NCBI RefSeq assembly: GCF_014284175.1
Contig: NZ_JACOGA010000001.1
Coordinates: forward strand, 186,001 to 250,000
Origin: Affinundibacterium flavidum
GTDB lineage: Bacteria; Pseudomonadota; Gammaproteobacteria; Burkholderiales; Burkholderiaceae_D
Direction: 5' to 3'
Length of the DNA: 64,000 nt
Position 1 is the stretch's first letter; each line of letters begins with the position of its first letter. Both the position numbers and the translations under genes were made by a program. This document shows positions 1 to 8,316 of the stretch, piece by piece. The notes under the pieces are model-generated. The model saw only the letters and a program-made list of their open reading frames with translations, had not been told where the DNA came from and searched no databases.

Positions 1-452
1 TAAGTTTGACGTTAGTGAGGGCATCGTCCAGTTTGGCTTTCGAGATGAAACCTTGCGTCAGTAATTGCTGTTGCCGCTGCAAATCATTTTGCGCCAGAGT
101 AGCTTGCGCCTGTGCGTTGGCGAGTTGTGCCTGTGTGACCGCCAGTTCGTCTTGACGTCGGCCTTTTGTCGTATTGTCGGCCTGTGCTTGTGCGACCAGT
201 AGACGCGCCGCGAGTTCGTCGCGACTGGCTTCTTCGGCTTCTTTATCGAGTTGAAATAAGAAGGCGTTCGCTTCTACTTGCTGCCCTGCTTGCACGGCCA
301 GCCTATCGATACGACCACCGATAGGCGCTGACAGATAGAGATAATCTCCTTCGACATAACCCGACCACGAAGGTGGAGTGTTGGGCTGGCAAGCGCTCAA
401 GCACAATAGGCTGAGGCTGAGGAAGATGATTTTAGAATGCAATATGGACATA
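1..452 (-). CDS. HlyD-family membrane fusion lipoprotein (truncated by window edge)
   Basis: The first 150 residues of a periplasmic adaptor protein for an ABC or RND-type exporter; the rest lies beyond the left edge. The ATG at 452-450 opens a lipoprotein signal with a lipobox ending LSAC near residue 21, followed by a biotinyl-lipoyl-like strand (residues about 35-65, including GYVEGDYLYLSAPIGGRIDR) and a glutamine/alanine-rich coiled coil from about residue 70. That order is typical of HlyD/YbhG adaptors. It follows the TetR gene by 38 bases on the same strand. A TetR regulator before an HlyD protein matches the E. coli CecR-YbhGFSR layout, so ABC-2 ATPase and permease genes probably follow outside the window. 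The family is clear; the exported substrate is unknown. Confidence 0.85.
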
Positions 453-490
453 AGAGGCTCTCATTCCTAGAAGATGTTTTACTTAGTTTT

Positions 491-1231
491 TCAATTTTCT
501 TCGTTCGTGCTTACGTGTGGGGTGGTGTGTGAGTTGGTGTGTAAATTTGTTTCATCCAAGCGAATTGTTCCGCCCGCTGACTCTGAATGCGTGGCAATGA
601 GCTCGGTGCTAATCCGCAATGCAAACAGCGCGCGATCAACGCGTTGCGCGATACCTGTATCGCTGAGAACAGCCTGTTCCACTTGTTCTTGAAAAAATGC
701 AGGAGCAAATCCTAGCTGTATCACACGTGGGGCGATCAGCATGGGCGCAGCAATTGATCCCATTAAAAAACTCATGGCTTGCATAGGAGCGATTGGTTCA
801 ATTTCCTTATCTTCTATCGCTTGCAAAATCAGGCTCAAGATAAGTTGAATGTGGCGCGCGCCATTTTTTTGTAGAAATTGTTGCGCGACTGTATCGCCGC
901 GACTAGCATCAGTCCAGACCCGGCTTAACCAAGGTCCGTGTTCGCGTAGCAGTTTCGCCAAGAGCATTAGTGTTTGCCGCAGACGTTGCAGCGCTGTGCC
1001 AGGGTGCAAGGTCTGCGCTTGCAACTGGGCAAACAATTCGTCATACATGGACTGTAACAAGATACTTAGGAAATTATCTTTGCTGCGGAAATGATAGTGA
1101 AACATGCCCATATTGACCTGGGCATGCTCAGTGAGTGCCCGCAAAGATAAATCACAGCAGCCGCATTGAGGGAATAATATGCGCCCACTCTGTAATAAGG
1201 TTTGGTCTATGTTTTGCGAAGGTCTGGGCAT
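491..1231 (-). CDS. TetR/AcrR-family transcriptional regulator
   Basis: A 246-residue DNA-binding repressor. An N-terminal TetR helix-turn-helix is visible (residues about 25-60, with LRALTEHAQVNMGMFHYHF followed by RSKDNFL), where YHFxSKDxL is the family recognition-helix pattern. The C-terminal part is helical and would bind the ligand. The reading frame extends upstream to a TTG at 1297, but the ATG at 1231 places MPRPSQNIDQ at the usual distance before the HTH, so I prefer it. No clear Shine-Dalgarno is seen at either start. It is transcribed toward the adaptor gene and probably autoregulates an efflux operon, as CecR does. The ligand cannot be inferred from sequence. Confidence 0.85.
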   Translation of the reverse strand: MPRPSQNIDQTLLQSGRILFPQCGCCDLSLRALTEHAQVNMGMFHYHFRSKDNFLSILLQSMYDELFAQLQAQTLHPGTALQRLRQTLMLLAKLLREHGPWLSRVWTDASRGDTVAQQFLQKNGARHIQLILSLILQAIEDKEIEPIAPMQAMSFLMGSIAAPMLIAPRVIQLGFAPAFFQEQVEQAVLSDTGIAQRVDRALFALRISTELIATHSESAGGTIRLDETNLHTNSHTTPHVSTNEEN

Positions 1232-1301
1232 GTCAGTATTGTAATTAGGCGAATGACTAATAATGATCAGTCTGCAACTGATCTCGGTATTAGTCAAGAT
1301 T

Positions 1302-1344
1302 AATCAAAACCAATCAATAATTAATCCACAATGAATCAACGATT
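1302..1344. repeat. Phased AATC repeats upstream of the TetR gene
   Basis: Four AATC-starting units begin at 1302, 1312, 1323 and 1334, a 10-11 base period. They lie 70-115 bases upstream of the chosen TetR start and 56 bases before the relic chemoreceptor ORF. They could be an operator or a degenerate tandem duplication. Nothing else was recognised between 1232 and 1399. Confidence 0.4.
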
Positions 1345-1399
1345 GGCGTGAAATTTCCTTGGTGGAAATAAGATCTCGTTTCTATTCAAGGATACCAAC

Positions 1400-1528
1400 A
1401 TGAAAATTGCAACGCGCTTAATCCTGCTGATAGGCAGTCTGGCGATAGTCAGTTTTATCGTTAGTGGCATAGGTATTTATGGCTTAATCAAGTCCAATGA
1501 AGCGAATTTGTGCATAGCATCTATATGA
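1400..1528 (+). pseudogene. Relic N-terminus of a methyl-accepting chemotaxis protein
   Basis: A 42-codon ORF whose first 34 residues (MKIATRLILLIGSLAIVSFI, then VSGIGIYGLIKSNE) match the N-terminal membrane helix and start of the periplasmic four-helix-bundle domain of betaproteobacterial chemoreceptors. It then runs into an unrelated tail and a TGA at 1526. No receptor domains, HAMP or signalling hairpin follow before the next gene at 1635. This looks like the surviving start of a deleted receptor gene. It could instead be expressed as a small membrane protein, but the abrupt loss of similarity argues for a relic. Confidence 0.55.
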
Positions 1529-1634
1529 TCCACAAAACTTACCTCGTCGATATGTTAGTGAAGTCAGTCAGGCAGAATGCTAGACGCTGAGGCTTGAACA
1601 GCCTATGATGACTTTTTGATTGATGAGGACGCGT

Positions 1635-2207
1635 ATGAAAACATTATCTACATTGCATAAGACTTTGTTGTTGTTAGTCAGTGCAAGCTTGATATCGGCT
1701 CCAGCTTTGGCGGATAAGCCTTCTTGGGCAGGATCTGATCAAGGCAAATCTGAACAACACGGCAAAGGAAAAGGGCACGGTAAGCGAGATAAAGATGAAG
1801 AGCGCGACCGTGATGATCGAGGTGGTCGCGATGAACGCGATGACAGAGATGGCAGGGGTGATAGAGGCGATAAAAATGAACGCCAGGCGTCACGCACTTA
1901 TTTCACCACGCAACAACGCACCGTATTCGTTGACTATTACTCCAATGAGTTCCGTGAAAAGGGCTGCCCTCCGGGTCTAGCGAAGAAAAATAATGGCTGT
2001 CTGCCACCAGGCCAAGCCAAGAAATGGAAGCGTGGTCAGGCATTACCACGAGGCGTTATTTATGAGGAAGTGCCGCAACGTGTGATCACTGTCATCGGTG
2101 CGCCGCCAGCAGGACATAAGTTCGTCCGTGTTGCTAATGACATTTTGTTGATGGCCGTGGGTACGGGTATGATTATCGATGCGATTGAAGATTTGAATCG
2201 TCGATAA
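1635..2207 (+). CDS. CigR/RcnB-like secreted protein
   Basis: A 190-residue exported protein. The signal peptide (MKTLSTLHKTLLLLVSASLI, cleaving after APALA) is followed by a very hydrophilic Asp/Arg/Lys/Gly-rich segment (residues about 35-85) and then a conserved C-terminal region. That region has CPPGLAKKNNGCLPPGQAKK with two paired cysteines, and ends in a hydrophobic stretch DILLMAVGTGMIIDAIEDL. This end matches the family of the Salmonella anti-virulence regulator CigR, related to RcnB. The ORF opens further up at a TTG (1620), but a GAGGAC ribosome site six bases before the ATG at 1635 decides the start. Function here is unknown; the terminal hydrophobic helix suggests inner-membrane or periplasmic association. 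Confidence 0.75.
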   Translation: MKTLSTLHKTLLLLVSASLISAPALADKPSWAGSDQGKSEQHGKGKGHGKRDKDEERDRDDRGGRDERDDRDGRGDRGDKNERQASRTYFTTQQRTVFVDYYSNEFREKGCPPGLAKKNNGCLPPGQAKKWKRGQALPRGVIYEEVPQRVITVIGAPPAGHKFVRVANDILLMAVGTGMIIDAIEDLNRR

Positions 2208-2305
2208 CTGTGCTTGACTTGAGAAATCTTATTCTGAGATTAGTCTGAGCTTATTCTGAGCCTAAGTTGATTTCTTAATCTGGCAAGGCAGTCAACGTCG
2301 TAATT

Positions 2306-2327
2306 AAAGCCGGAGAAATCCGGCTTT
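2306..2327. terminator. Terminator hairpin between convergent genes
   Basis: A 9-bp stem (AAAGCCGGA / TCCGGCTTT) with a GAAA loop, followed by ATGTTTTCT. It sits between the CigR-like gene and the convergent YcnI-type gene and can serve the plus-strand gene; the adenines on the left arm give U residues for minus-strand transcripts too. Confidence 0.75.
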
Positions 2328-2400
2328 ATGTTTTCTATCAAGACTTATTGCGCAGGCTTAATCGGCATGTGCAATAAATTTATTGGGACAATTCAATAAA

Positions 2401-2922
2401 TTAGTGTTGGTGGGTTTCCTGCGTTTTGTTTTCTACTTCTAACATAGGCGCAGGAAATTTGAGATCTTTGCTTGATTTTCCCAGTGAAGGAATTTCTATC
2501 CAATCTAAGCGCGCTTTTTCACAAATTTGCGTCACTTTGAAATACAGTTTTTCAGCGACTTCGCCAAGTTTCACTTGTATCGTGAATTCATCGTAGTAGG
2601 CATCTGCCAACTCACCACCACTCCAGGTGATTTCTCTGACATCGTCGGTGATCGTCTTGCCATGTGAAGTTTTGGCTTGACTGAGATAGGCACGATCTAT
2701 CGATAATTTCCAACCAGCCTTGGGCATGGGTTTGGCGTTAGTCACTTGTTCTGGCAAAGTGACTTTGAAGCTTTGGGTAGCGCTTCCGTCGCAGCCATGC
2801 GCTACTTTAAAGACGAGCTTGTGATAGCTGCCAGCGCTTGCTTTGGCTTGTTCTAAAGTGACGTGTGCGTTTGTAACACTTGTGAACGTCAGTAAGCAGA
2901 GAGGTATTAGAAGTTTTTTCAC
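2401..2922 (-). CDS. YcnI-type (DUF1775) periplasmic copper protein
   Basis: A 173-residue secreted protein. The signal peptide MKKLLIPLCLLTFTSVTNA is followed directly by HVTLEQAKA, so cleavage leaves a histidine at the mature N-terminus, the copper-binding arrangement known for YcnI. The middle carries GSYHKLVFKVAHGCDGSAT and a later WSGGELADAYYDEF segment, both typical of DUF1775. The start is GTG (2922). It is the last gene of the copper cluster, eight bases behind the 68-residue gene, and probably binds periplasmic copper for delivery or storage. The copper role is inferred from family and neighbours. Confidence 0.85.
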   Translation of the reverse strand: MKKLLIPLCLLTFTSVTNAHVTLEQAKASAGSYHKLVFKVAHGCDGSATQSFKVTLPEQVTNAKPMPKAGWKLSIDRAYLSQAKTSHGKTITDDVREITWSGGELADAYYDEFTIQVKLGEVAEKLYFKVTQICEKARLDWIEIPSLGKSSKDLKFPAPMLEVENKTQETHQH

Positions 2923-2930
2923 GATGTTGT

Positions 2931-3137
2931 CTAGATTGCGTGTTGGATTAAATGGTTTGCTTGTAGTGCGGTGCTTGATTGACTCATCAGTTTGAGCTCA
3001 ATGACTGGCGTCGGCGGTGTTCCTTTTATTGCTTGATTCAGATAAAAGACATATCCGTGCCAGGTCGCTAATGCCACAATTGCAGCAACATTGAAACAAC
3101 GCAGCGTACTGAAAAACATCGATAAATTGAACTTCAT
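2931..3137 (-). CDS. Small membrane protein in copper cluster
   Basis: A 68-residue protein I do not recognise. It starts at an ATG with an AAGAAGG ribosome site five bases upstream. It has one predicted membrane helix (residues about 15-33, VAAIVALATWHGYVFYL) and a short polar tail with two histidines near the end (NHLIQHAI). It lies 33 bases after the PCuAC gene and eight bases before the DUF1775 gene, so it is almost certainly co-transcribed with copper chaperones. The histidines could bind metal; that is speculation. The strong ribosome site and tight spacing support a real gene. Confidence 0.6.
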   Translation of the reverse strand: MKFNLSMFFSTLRCFNVAAIVALATWHGYVFYLNQAIKGTPPTPVIELKLMSQSSTALQANHLIQHAI

Positions 3138-3170
3138 ATTACCTTCTTATACATGTTGTGAACTGATGCT

Positions 3171-3623
3171 TTACATTTTGTGCGCAGAGGTATTTATTGC
3201 TTTACCCAATGCTTTTACTTCTATGGTTTGTGTTTTTTTATCTTTGTCCTCGACGACTAAAGTCAACGGAATTAAGTCACCTTCTTTGACTTGTGCTGTC
3301 AAGCCTAGCAACATCACGTGATAGCTGCCAGGTTTCAATTCAATAGTTTTACCTGCAGGTAAATCGAGGCTCATGATTTGGCGCATTTTCATGACGTCTT
3401 TATCCATTTCCATAGTGTGAATCTCGACGTTTTTGGCCGCTGGTGAGCTTGCGGAAATTATTTTCACATCTTGCGTAGCAGTTAGCTGCATGAAAGCGCC
3501 TGTGGCCTTTTGTTGTGGCACGGTGGTGCGTACCCACGGATCTTTGACGGTAACTTGAGAAAATGCGACGGCACTGATCGTTAAGCTGAGTGCAGCGAAG
3601 AATTGCGTAATGATTTGTTTCAT
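3171..3623 (-). CDS. Copper chaperone PCu(A)C
   Basis: A 150-residue periplasmic copper(I) chaperone that, in characterised members, delivers copper to the CuA or CuB centre of cytochrome oxidase. After a signal peptide ending near AFSQ, the cupredoxin-like domain shows the ligand set HTMEMDKDVMKM (His and Met in the first half) and later YHVMLLGL (His-x-Met), as in the family motif. The ORF opens ten codons earlier, but the ATG at 3623 has an AGGAAAG ribosome site and begins a normal signal peptide. It lies between the SCO1 gene and the small membrane protein. SCO1 and PCuAC act together in oxidase copper loading, which fits the context. Confidence 0.93.
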   Translation of the reverse strand: MKQIITQFFAALSLTISAVAFSQVTVKDPWVRTTVPQQKATGAFMQLTATQDVKIISASSPAAKNVEIHTMEMDKDVMKMRQIMSLDLPAGKTIELKPGSYHVMLLGLTAQVKEGDLIPLTLVVEDKDKKTQTIEVKALGKAINTSAHKM

Positions 3624-3689
3624 GGTCTTTCCTTTCGGTGGTGGGGACTGCATAAAAATAAGTTTACTGCAAAATGACTGCTAATAAAT

Positions 3690-4301
3690 TCAAGATGTTT
3701 GTTTCATCAGTTGACGAATATCAGAAGCGAATTGACCTGCGTTATGTTCGTGTCGCATGGCTAATCTGATTTTGCCTTTGGTATCGAACAGATAGCTGAG
3801 CGTGGAATGATCCATGGTGTAGCTACTGCCTGTGGCGACCTTAGCATAAAAGACTTTAAACTCTTCAGCAACTTGTTTTGTTTGTTCTGCCGTGCCCCGC
3901 AGGCCAATAAAACTAGGGTCAAAATTTTGCGTGTAGGCGCGCATCAGGTCGGCGCTGTCACGTTCGGGATCAATGCTGATGAAGATGACTTGTAATTGCT
4001 CGCCGTCTTTACCTAATTTTTGTTTGACCGCTGCGGCACGAGCGAGCGCGGTGGGACAGATATCTGGGCATTGTGTAAAGCCAAAAAAGACCAACACGTA
4101 GCGACCTTTAAATTCGGCCAGTTGTCGCTGTTTTCCATCGCTATCACTCAGTTTGAAATCACGACAATAGTCGGCACCGGTAATGTCGATGCTATTGAAA
4201 CTGACGACATTTTTTTTACATGCGGTCAGGCTCAGCGCCAGTACACTAAGCAGAAAGGCGCGACGATTTTGTGCTTGAAGTAAGGTATGCGTCATGATCA
4301 T
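3690..4301 (-). CDS. SCO1/SenC family copper/thiol protein
   Basis: A 203-residue membrane-anchored thioredoxin-fold protein for CuA-site assembly. An N-terminal hydrophobic segment ends in a lipobox-like LSLTAC, and the fold follows. The copper-binding CxxxC is visible in FTQCPDICPTAL (around residue 80), and the third ligand His is in YTMDHSTLSYLF (around residue 165). Its ATG overlaps the stop of the upstream PepSY gene (ATGA), so translation is probably coupled. An in-frame ATG two codons downstream (4295) is an alternative start. All ligands are present, so it should be active. Confidence 0.93.
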   Translation of the reverse strand: MIMTHTLLQAQNRRAFLLSVLALSLTACKKNVVSFNSIDITGADYCRDFKLSDSDGKQRQLAEFKGRYVLVFFGFTQCPDICPTALARAAAVKQKLGKDGEQLQVIFISIDPERDSADLMRAYTQNFDPSFIGLRGTAEQTKQVAEEFKVFYAKVATGSSYTMDHSTLSYLFDTKGKIRLAMRHEHNAGQFASDIRQLMKQTS

Positions 4302-5653
4302 TTGGACTGAGTAGTCGATTTAATTTGCTTGAACATCAGCGCAGCTTCAACGCACATCAGAATAAATAAGCTTACGCCGAACACAGGTAGCGCGAAACCC
4401 AAGGCGAGTAGCAATAGCCAGATCCACCAGGGAATTGCAATGGCATGCGTGGTGTTGATGGCCGGTGCCGACACACTACGTGCTTTGCGCCTCTGTAACC
4501 ACATGACATAGCCTGAGATGACTGAGAAGATGACCGAGAATCCGACAAGGATGAGTAAGACTTGATTCCACCAGCCAAATTCTCCACGATGAAAAGGAAT
4601 GCCGACCGCAGTCGCTTGCGCTAGTAGCGGTAAATTGCCCCAGCCCGATTGATAGAGCACGGCACCTGTGTAGGCATCGAGTAGGAGTTGAAAACGTTTT
4701 TCGGGTTGGCTGCGATCATAGTTTTCTATGCGCCAAATACCTTGTGCTGATTTGGGTGGCGTGATCTGTATTTGCACAGCGGGCGCTAGTTGGCGCGCTT
4801 TGAGATAAATGGCCTGAGCGCTTAACGCAGGCATGCCGTCTACAAAGGTCGAATGTAAGTCCTTCGGTGGCTTTGGTGAGCTTTGCCCTAATGCCGTTTG
4901 CATAGAACGAAAATTTTCACCTGCGTATTTGGACCAGGTGATGCCGGTTAACATAATCACCAAAGTAACGATACTGAGAATGACACTGATGATGCTATGT
5001 AAATAGCGCCAGTTGGCGCGACGGTTTTGGCTGCTATTCCAACGCAACACGCTAGCCCAACTGGCTTTGCCACGCGGCCACCATAAATAGATGCCTGTGA
5101 TGAGCATCATGATCATCCAGCTAGCGCCCAGTTCGATAATCCATCGCCAACTATCATCTTGTAACATGGTGGAATGCAATTTGCGCGCCCATTCCCTAAA
5201 TCGGCCATCTTCTGCGATGCTGGCTTGTATTTTTAAGGTGCCGGGATTGATATAAGCGATGAAGGGACTTGCTTGCGCAGTCGTTTCTGCATGATGTTGA
5301 TGTTCACTATTTTTAGCAGTTTGACTAATCTGAGTGTTGCGTTTTTTCTTCTCGCCAAAAATGATTTGGGTTGTTTGTGTATTGGTATAAGCCGGAATGA
5401 TAGTACGGACAGACTCACCGGGAAATTGCGCTTGTCCTGCGGCGATTTGTGCATCTAAATTTTGCGCTGGTGCGATCGCATCGACGGTATCAAGTTGTGC
5501 ATGACACCAGCCTTCAATTTGTGGCGTGAACACATATAGCAATCCACTAATCGCAGCGAATAGCAGAATTGGCGCGGTGATCAGGCCTGCCCAAAAATGC
5601 AGTCGCCAAAAGACGCGTTGTAAGAGGGCACTGCGGTTGAGTTGATTTCGCAT
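4298..5653 (-). CDS. PepSY-associated transmembrane protein
   Basis: A 451-residue inner-membrane protein of the PepSY_TM family, often found beside TonB receptors for metals and siderophores, where some members reduce ferric or cupric ions. The first helix follows FWRLHFWAGLITAPILLF (residues about 14-32), where RxHFWxG is the conserved start. A periplasmic PepSY-like domain with a His-rich stretch (SEHQHHAETT, about residues 117-126) follows. Further helices lie at about 165-195, 220-245, 360-390 and 410-440. It overlaps SCO1 by four bases and follows the receptor gene across a 135-bp gap that holds a palindrome. A role in reducing or passing imported copper across the inner membrane is inferred from context. 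Confidence 0.85.
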   Translation of the reverse strand: MRNQLNRSALLQRVFWRLHFWAGLITAPILLFAAISGLLYVFTPQIEGWCHAQLDTVDAIAPAQNLDAQIAAGQAQFPGESVRTIIPAYTNTQTTQIIFGEKKKRNTQISQTAKNSEHQHHAETTAQASPFIAYINPGTLKIQASIAEDGRFREWARKLHSTMLQDDSWRWIIELGASWMIMMLITGIYLWWPRGKASWASVLRWNSSQNRRANWRYLHSIISVILSIVTLVIMLTGITWSKYAGENFRSMQTALGQSSPKPPKDLHSTFVDGMPALSAQAIYLKARQLAPAVQIQITPPKSAQGIWRIENYDRSQPEKRFQLLLDAYTGAVLYQSGWGNLPLLAQATAVGIPFHRGEFGWWNQVLLILVGFSVIFSVISGYVMWLQRRKARSVSAPAINTTHAIAIPWWIWLLLLALGFALPVFGVSLFILMCVEAALMFKQIKSTTQSK

Positions 5654-5697
5654 AAATTCTTCAAATAGTAAAACGTGAAGTCAGACGTGAAGTGTCT

Positions 5698-5769
5698 GTA
5701 GGGTGCGCCGCGCGCACCGCACCGCTAGCAAATAGTAGTGATAATGTTGGTGCGCACGGTGCACCCTAC
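5698..5769. repeat. REP-like inverted repeat between receptor and PepSY genes
   Basis: Arms 5698-5718 and 5749-5769 (21 bases, two mismatches, both wobble-type) start GTAGGGTGCGC and end GCACCCTAC. The 30-base loop is unremarkable. As RNA on the minus strand it would form a strong hairpin between the receptor and downstream genes and might lower their expression. A relative with different inner sequence lies at 16106-16187. Confidence 0.7.
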
Positions 5770-5788
5770 TATTTGCCGTTTAGCTCAG

Positions 5789-8146
5789 TTAGTAATCAAA
5801 CTTCAATTCCGCCACTACACTACGTTGTGTGTAAGGATGGAAGGCCCAGTACTTCTTGTTATTCAGATTATCGACGCCAATGGCGGTACTCCATTGCTTG
5901 TCGATTTTGTAGCGCACACGTAGATCCGCAACGATGAAGCGAGAAACGCCAGTGTAGGTGAACTCGTTAATATCGCTATTATCCAATGAGCCGTATTGGC
6001 GTCCGCTGTAACGTACGCCCAGAGTCGTACTCAATTGATCGCTGTGGCGATAGCTGGCAACCAAATTGGCGCGCCATTCCGGCACACGTGGTTGCCACTT
6101 GCCGACACTCTTGAGAAATTTATCGTTCTTGACGATCTTTGAATTTGCATATGTGATACTGGATGCGAGATCCAAACCCAGTATCCCGACATCGCTGGCT
6201 TGATAAGCGATCTCCAAACCATTGGTGCGTATCTTGTCGACGTTTTGAATATTGGTGATGGTTGGCGTGACCAAGGTATTTGTTTGTGAATACAAAGCAT
6301 CTATCGTGTCCTCATGGAAGTAGGTGACACGCAATAAACCTTTACCATTGTCCAATGAATGTTCAGCGCTCCACTCGCTGGTCCAGGATTTTTCTGGCTT
6401 CAGATTGGGATCATTATTGATGATAGTTTGGGTTGAGATCGTACCTTGATACAGCTCAGACACGGTAGGCATACGAATGGCGCGACCGAGGGACGCTTTC
6501 AAGCTTAGTTCATCATTGGCGCGGTAGGCCAATGCTGCTTTAGGGGAGAAATAAGATTCATCACGTTTGGCAAAAGGCACAGTGCTTGTCGCATTTGAGA
6601 GCGCGCCATCATGGGCCGACCATTGTTCAAAACGGCCACCAAAGATAGATTTCCAGTCCGTGTTGATACGCCAAGCATCTTGTATGTAAAAACTATTCAG
6701 TTCTGAATTGCCTTGAAACGCGGAGAACCTTTTTGTTGCAGCGGCGTTCATCCAGTCCGTGGTATCCGACACCAAAGTACGCAGTTTATAGGCTTCACGT
6801 TGATAACCAAATTCCGCCATATGTTGTGAATTTGGACGCCAAATGCCTTTGAGCGCCAGTGTATTCCAAGCAGTGCCACTACCATCAGTAATCCGTCCAG
6901 CACCACCAGTATTGGCGACAGGGATAGCCACTGTTGGCGCACGAGCGATGTCTCTTTGGTAGTCGTACAAACTGGCGGCTAGCTCCCAATCCCATTCACC
7001 TTTGGTATTACTCTTAACATTCAAACCGTGCGTGACATGCTCTAATTGATTTTTGGAATTGGAAATATCGATAGGCTGGTTTTTGGTATTTGTGATATCG
7101 ACAGGGCTGAGCGTATATTTTTTGCCAGCGATATTGACGTCACCGCTGTAGACTGGGTTGCCTGCCGCATCACGTAAATAAGTGTCGGCAGTGCTATTCA
7201 TAGTATTGCGCCACACGCCAAACGTATAGCTGGCTCGCAGCATCGGTGTGATCTCATACGCTAATTTGATTTTGGCGTGATCTTGTATGGTGTGGTATTG
7301 GCCTGTTGCTGCGATTAGCCACCAGTCTAGGCCTTGCGGATTCTTGCCGGGAATTGCACCTGTCACTGGCGTGCCAGCAGTTCCAGGGACACCGGTGGAA
7401 AGCAATTTATTGACGAAAGCAATCGGGTGACCATTGCTGTCGAGTCGATTGATATTCGCCCACCAAGAAAATGCACCTTGCTTATTACCGAGACTGGCGC
7501 TCAGTTGTTTGCCACTGTAACGGTGATCGGTGCCAGCTTCTTGGAAATTTTCGGAGAAGCCTACTAACTTTGCATGTGCTTCAAATTTTTCGGGCATACG
7601 CGTTACATAGTCAACGACCGCACCGACAGAATTACCTGAATAGGCGGCGGAAAATGGACCATATAAGACATCAACACGTTGAATTTCTTCCGGCGTGACC
7701 AAGCCCCAGCGCGGCGTGAACGATGCGCCGTTACCCAATAAATTCGACAGCAAGATTCCATCGGCAAATACCATGGAACGGGCGCTATTGCCTGTGCCAG
7801 AAGCGCGGGTCGCTAACACGGCGTGATTGTAATCGCCGACATAGCGCTTACGCACTAACAAACTCGGTAAGTATTTGAGGGCATCTTCAGCGTCGATGGC
7901 ATTGATAGTCGTTGCTAAAGTTTTGGCATTGATCCCTTCTATCGTGGTCGGGATTTCGGTAGGAAGTGTCGTAGGTTTATCCGCTTTTATCGTGACACGT
8001 TCTATTTGGTCGTGGCGATTTTGTTGATCAATTGCAGATTTCTTATCGTCGGTCGCACAGGCGGCCGTAGAAAAAAATGGAAAGACAGTAGCCATCGCGA
8101 ACGCAATTGCGAACGAAAATGCGTTGTGTTGAAGTGAATATTTCAT
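5789..8146 (-). CDS. TonB-dependent outer-membrane receptor (likely copper)
   Basis: A 785-residue receptor. A signal peptide (about 30 residues ending at ATAACA) is followed by a possible TonB box (IERVTIKA, near residue 48). The plug domain (about 60-190) contains DALKYLPSLLVRKR, RSMVFADGILL and IQRVDVLYGPFSAAYSGNSV, the standard plug motifs. The 22-strand barrel fills the rest and ends AELKFDY with a terminal aromatic residue, as expected for BAM recognition. The long first gene of a run with PepSY, SCO1, PCuAC and YcnI proteins suggests copper or a copper complex as substrate, but sequence alone cannot exclude another metal. The start ATG (8146) directly begins the signal peptide. Confidence 0.88.
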   Translation of the reverse strand: MKYSLQHNAFSFAIAFAMATVFPFFSTAACATDDKKSAIDQQNRHDQIERVTIKADKPTTLPTEIPTTIEGINAKTLATTINAIDAEDALKYLPSLLVRKRYVGDYNHAVLATRASGTGNSARSMVFADGILLSNLLGNGASFTPRWGLVTPEEIQRVDVLYGPFSAAYSGNSVGAVVDYVTRMPEKFEAHAKLVGFSENFQEAGTDHRYSGKQLSASLGNKQGAFSWWANINRLDSNGHPIAFVNKLLSTGVPGTAGTPVTGAIPGKNPQGLDWWLIAATGQYHTIQDHAKIKLAYEITPMLRASYTFGVWRNTMNSTADTYLRDAAGNPVYSGDVNIAGKKYTLSPVDITNTKNQPIDISNSKNQLEHVTHGLNVKSNTKGEWDWELAASLYDYQRDIARAPTVAIPVANTGGAGRITDGSGTAWNTLALKGIWRPNSQHMAEFGYQREAYKLRTLVSDTTDWMNAAATKRFSAFQGNSELNSFYIQDAWRINTDWKSIFGGRFEQWSAHDGALSNATSTVPFAKRDESYFSPKAALAYRANDELSLKASLGRAIRMPTVSELYQGTISTQTIINNDPNLKPEKSWTSEWSAEHSLDNGKGLLRVTYFHEDTIDALYSQTNTLVTPTITNIQNVDKIRTNGLEIAYQASDVGILGLDLASSITYANSKIVKNDKFLKSVGKWQPRVPEWRANLVASYRHSDQLSTTLGVRYSGRQYGSLDNSDINEFTYTGVSRFIVADLRVRYKIDKQWSTAIGVDNLNNKKYWAFHPYTQRSVVAELKFDY

Positions 8147-8316
8147 AAGTTAAGTTCAATGTCCGCCACAAAACTGTGAAGAATTTGTAAGCAGAAAAAA
8201 TCAAATTGGAAAGGTGCGCTGGAGCGGAAATCCTTCATCGTGAAGATTTTCTTAGCAGCACAGTTCGAAATAGTGTGCGACGCTAAAGTGGACTATAGCG
8301 ACGACAGCGGTTTGAT

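Noticed and set aside
1678..1893. His/Leu-rich minus-strand ORF opposite the CigR-like gene
   Set aside because: The histidines are the complement of the Asp/Arg codons of the plus-strand gene; not a metal-binding protein.
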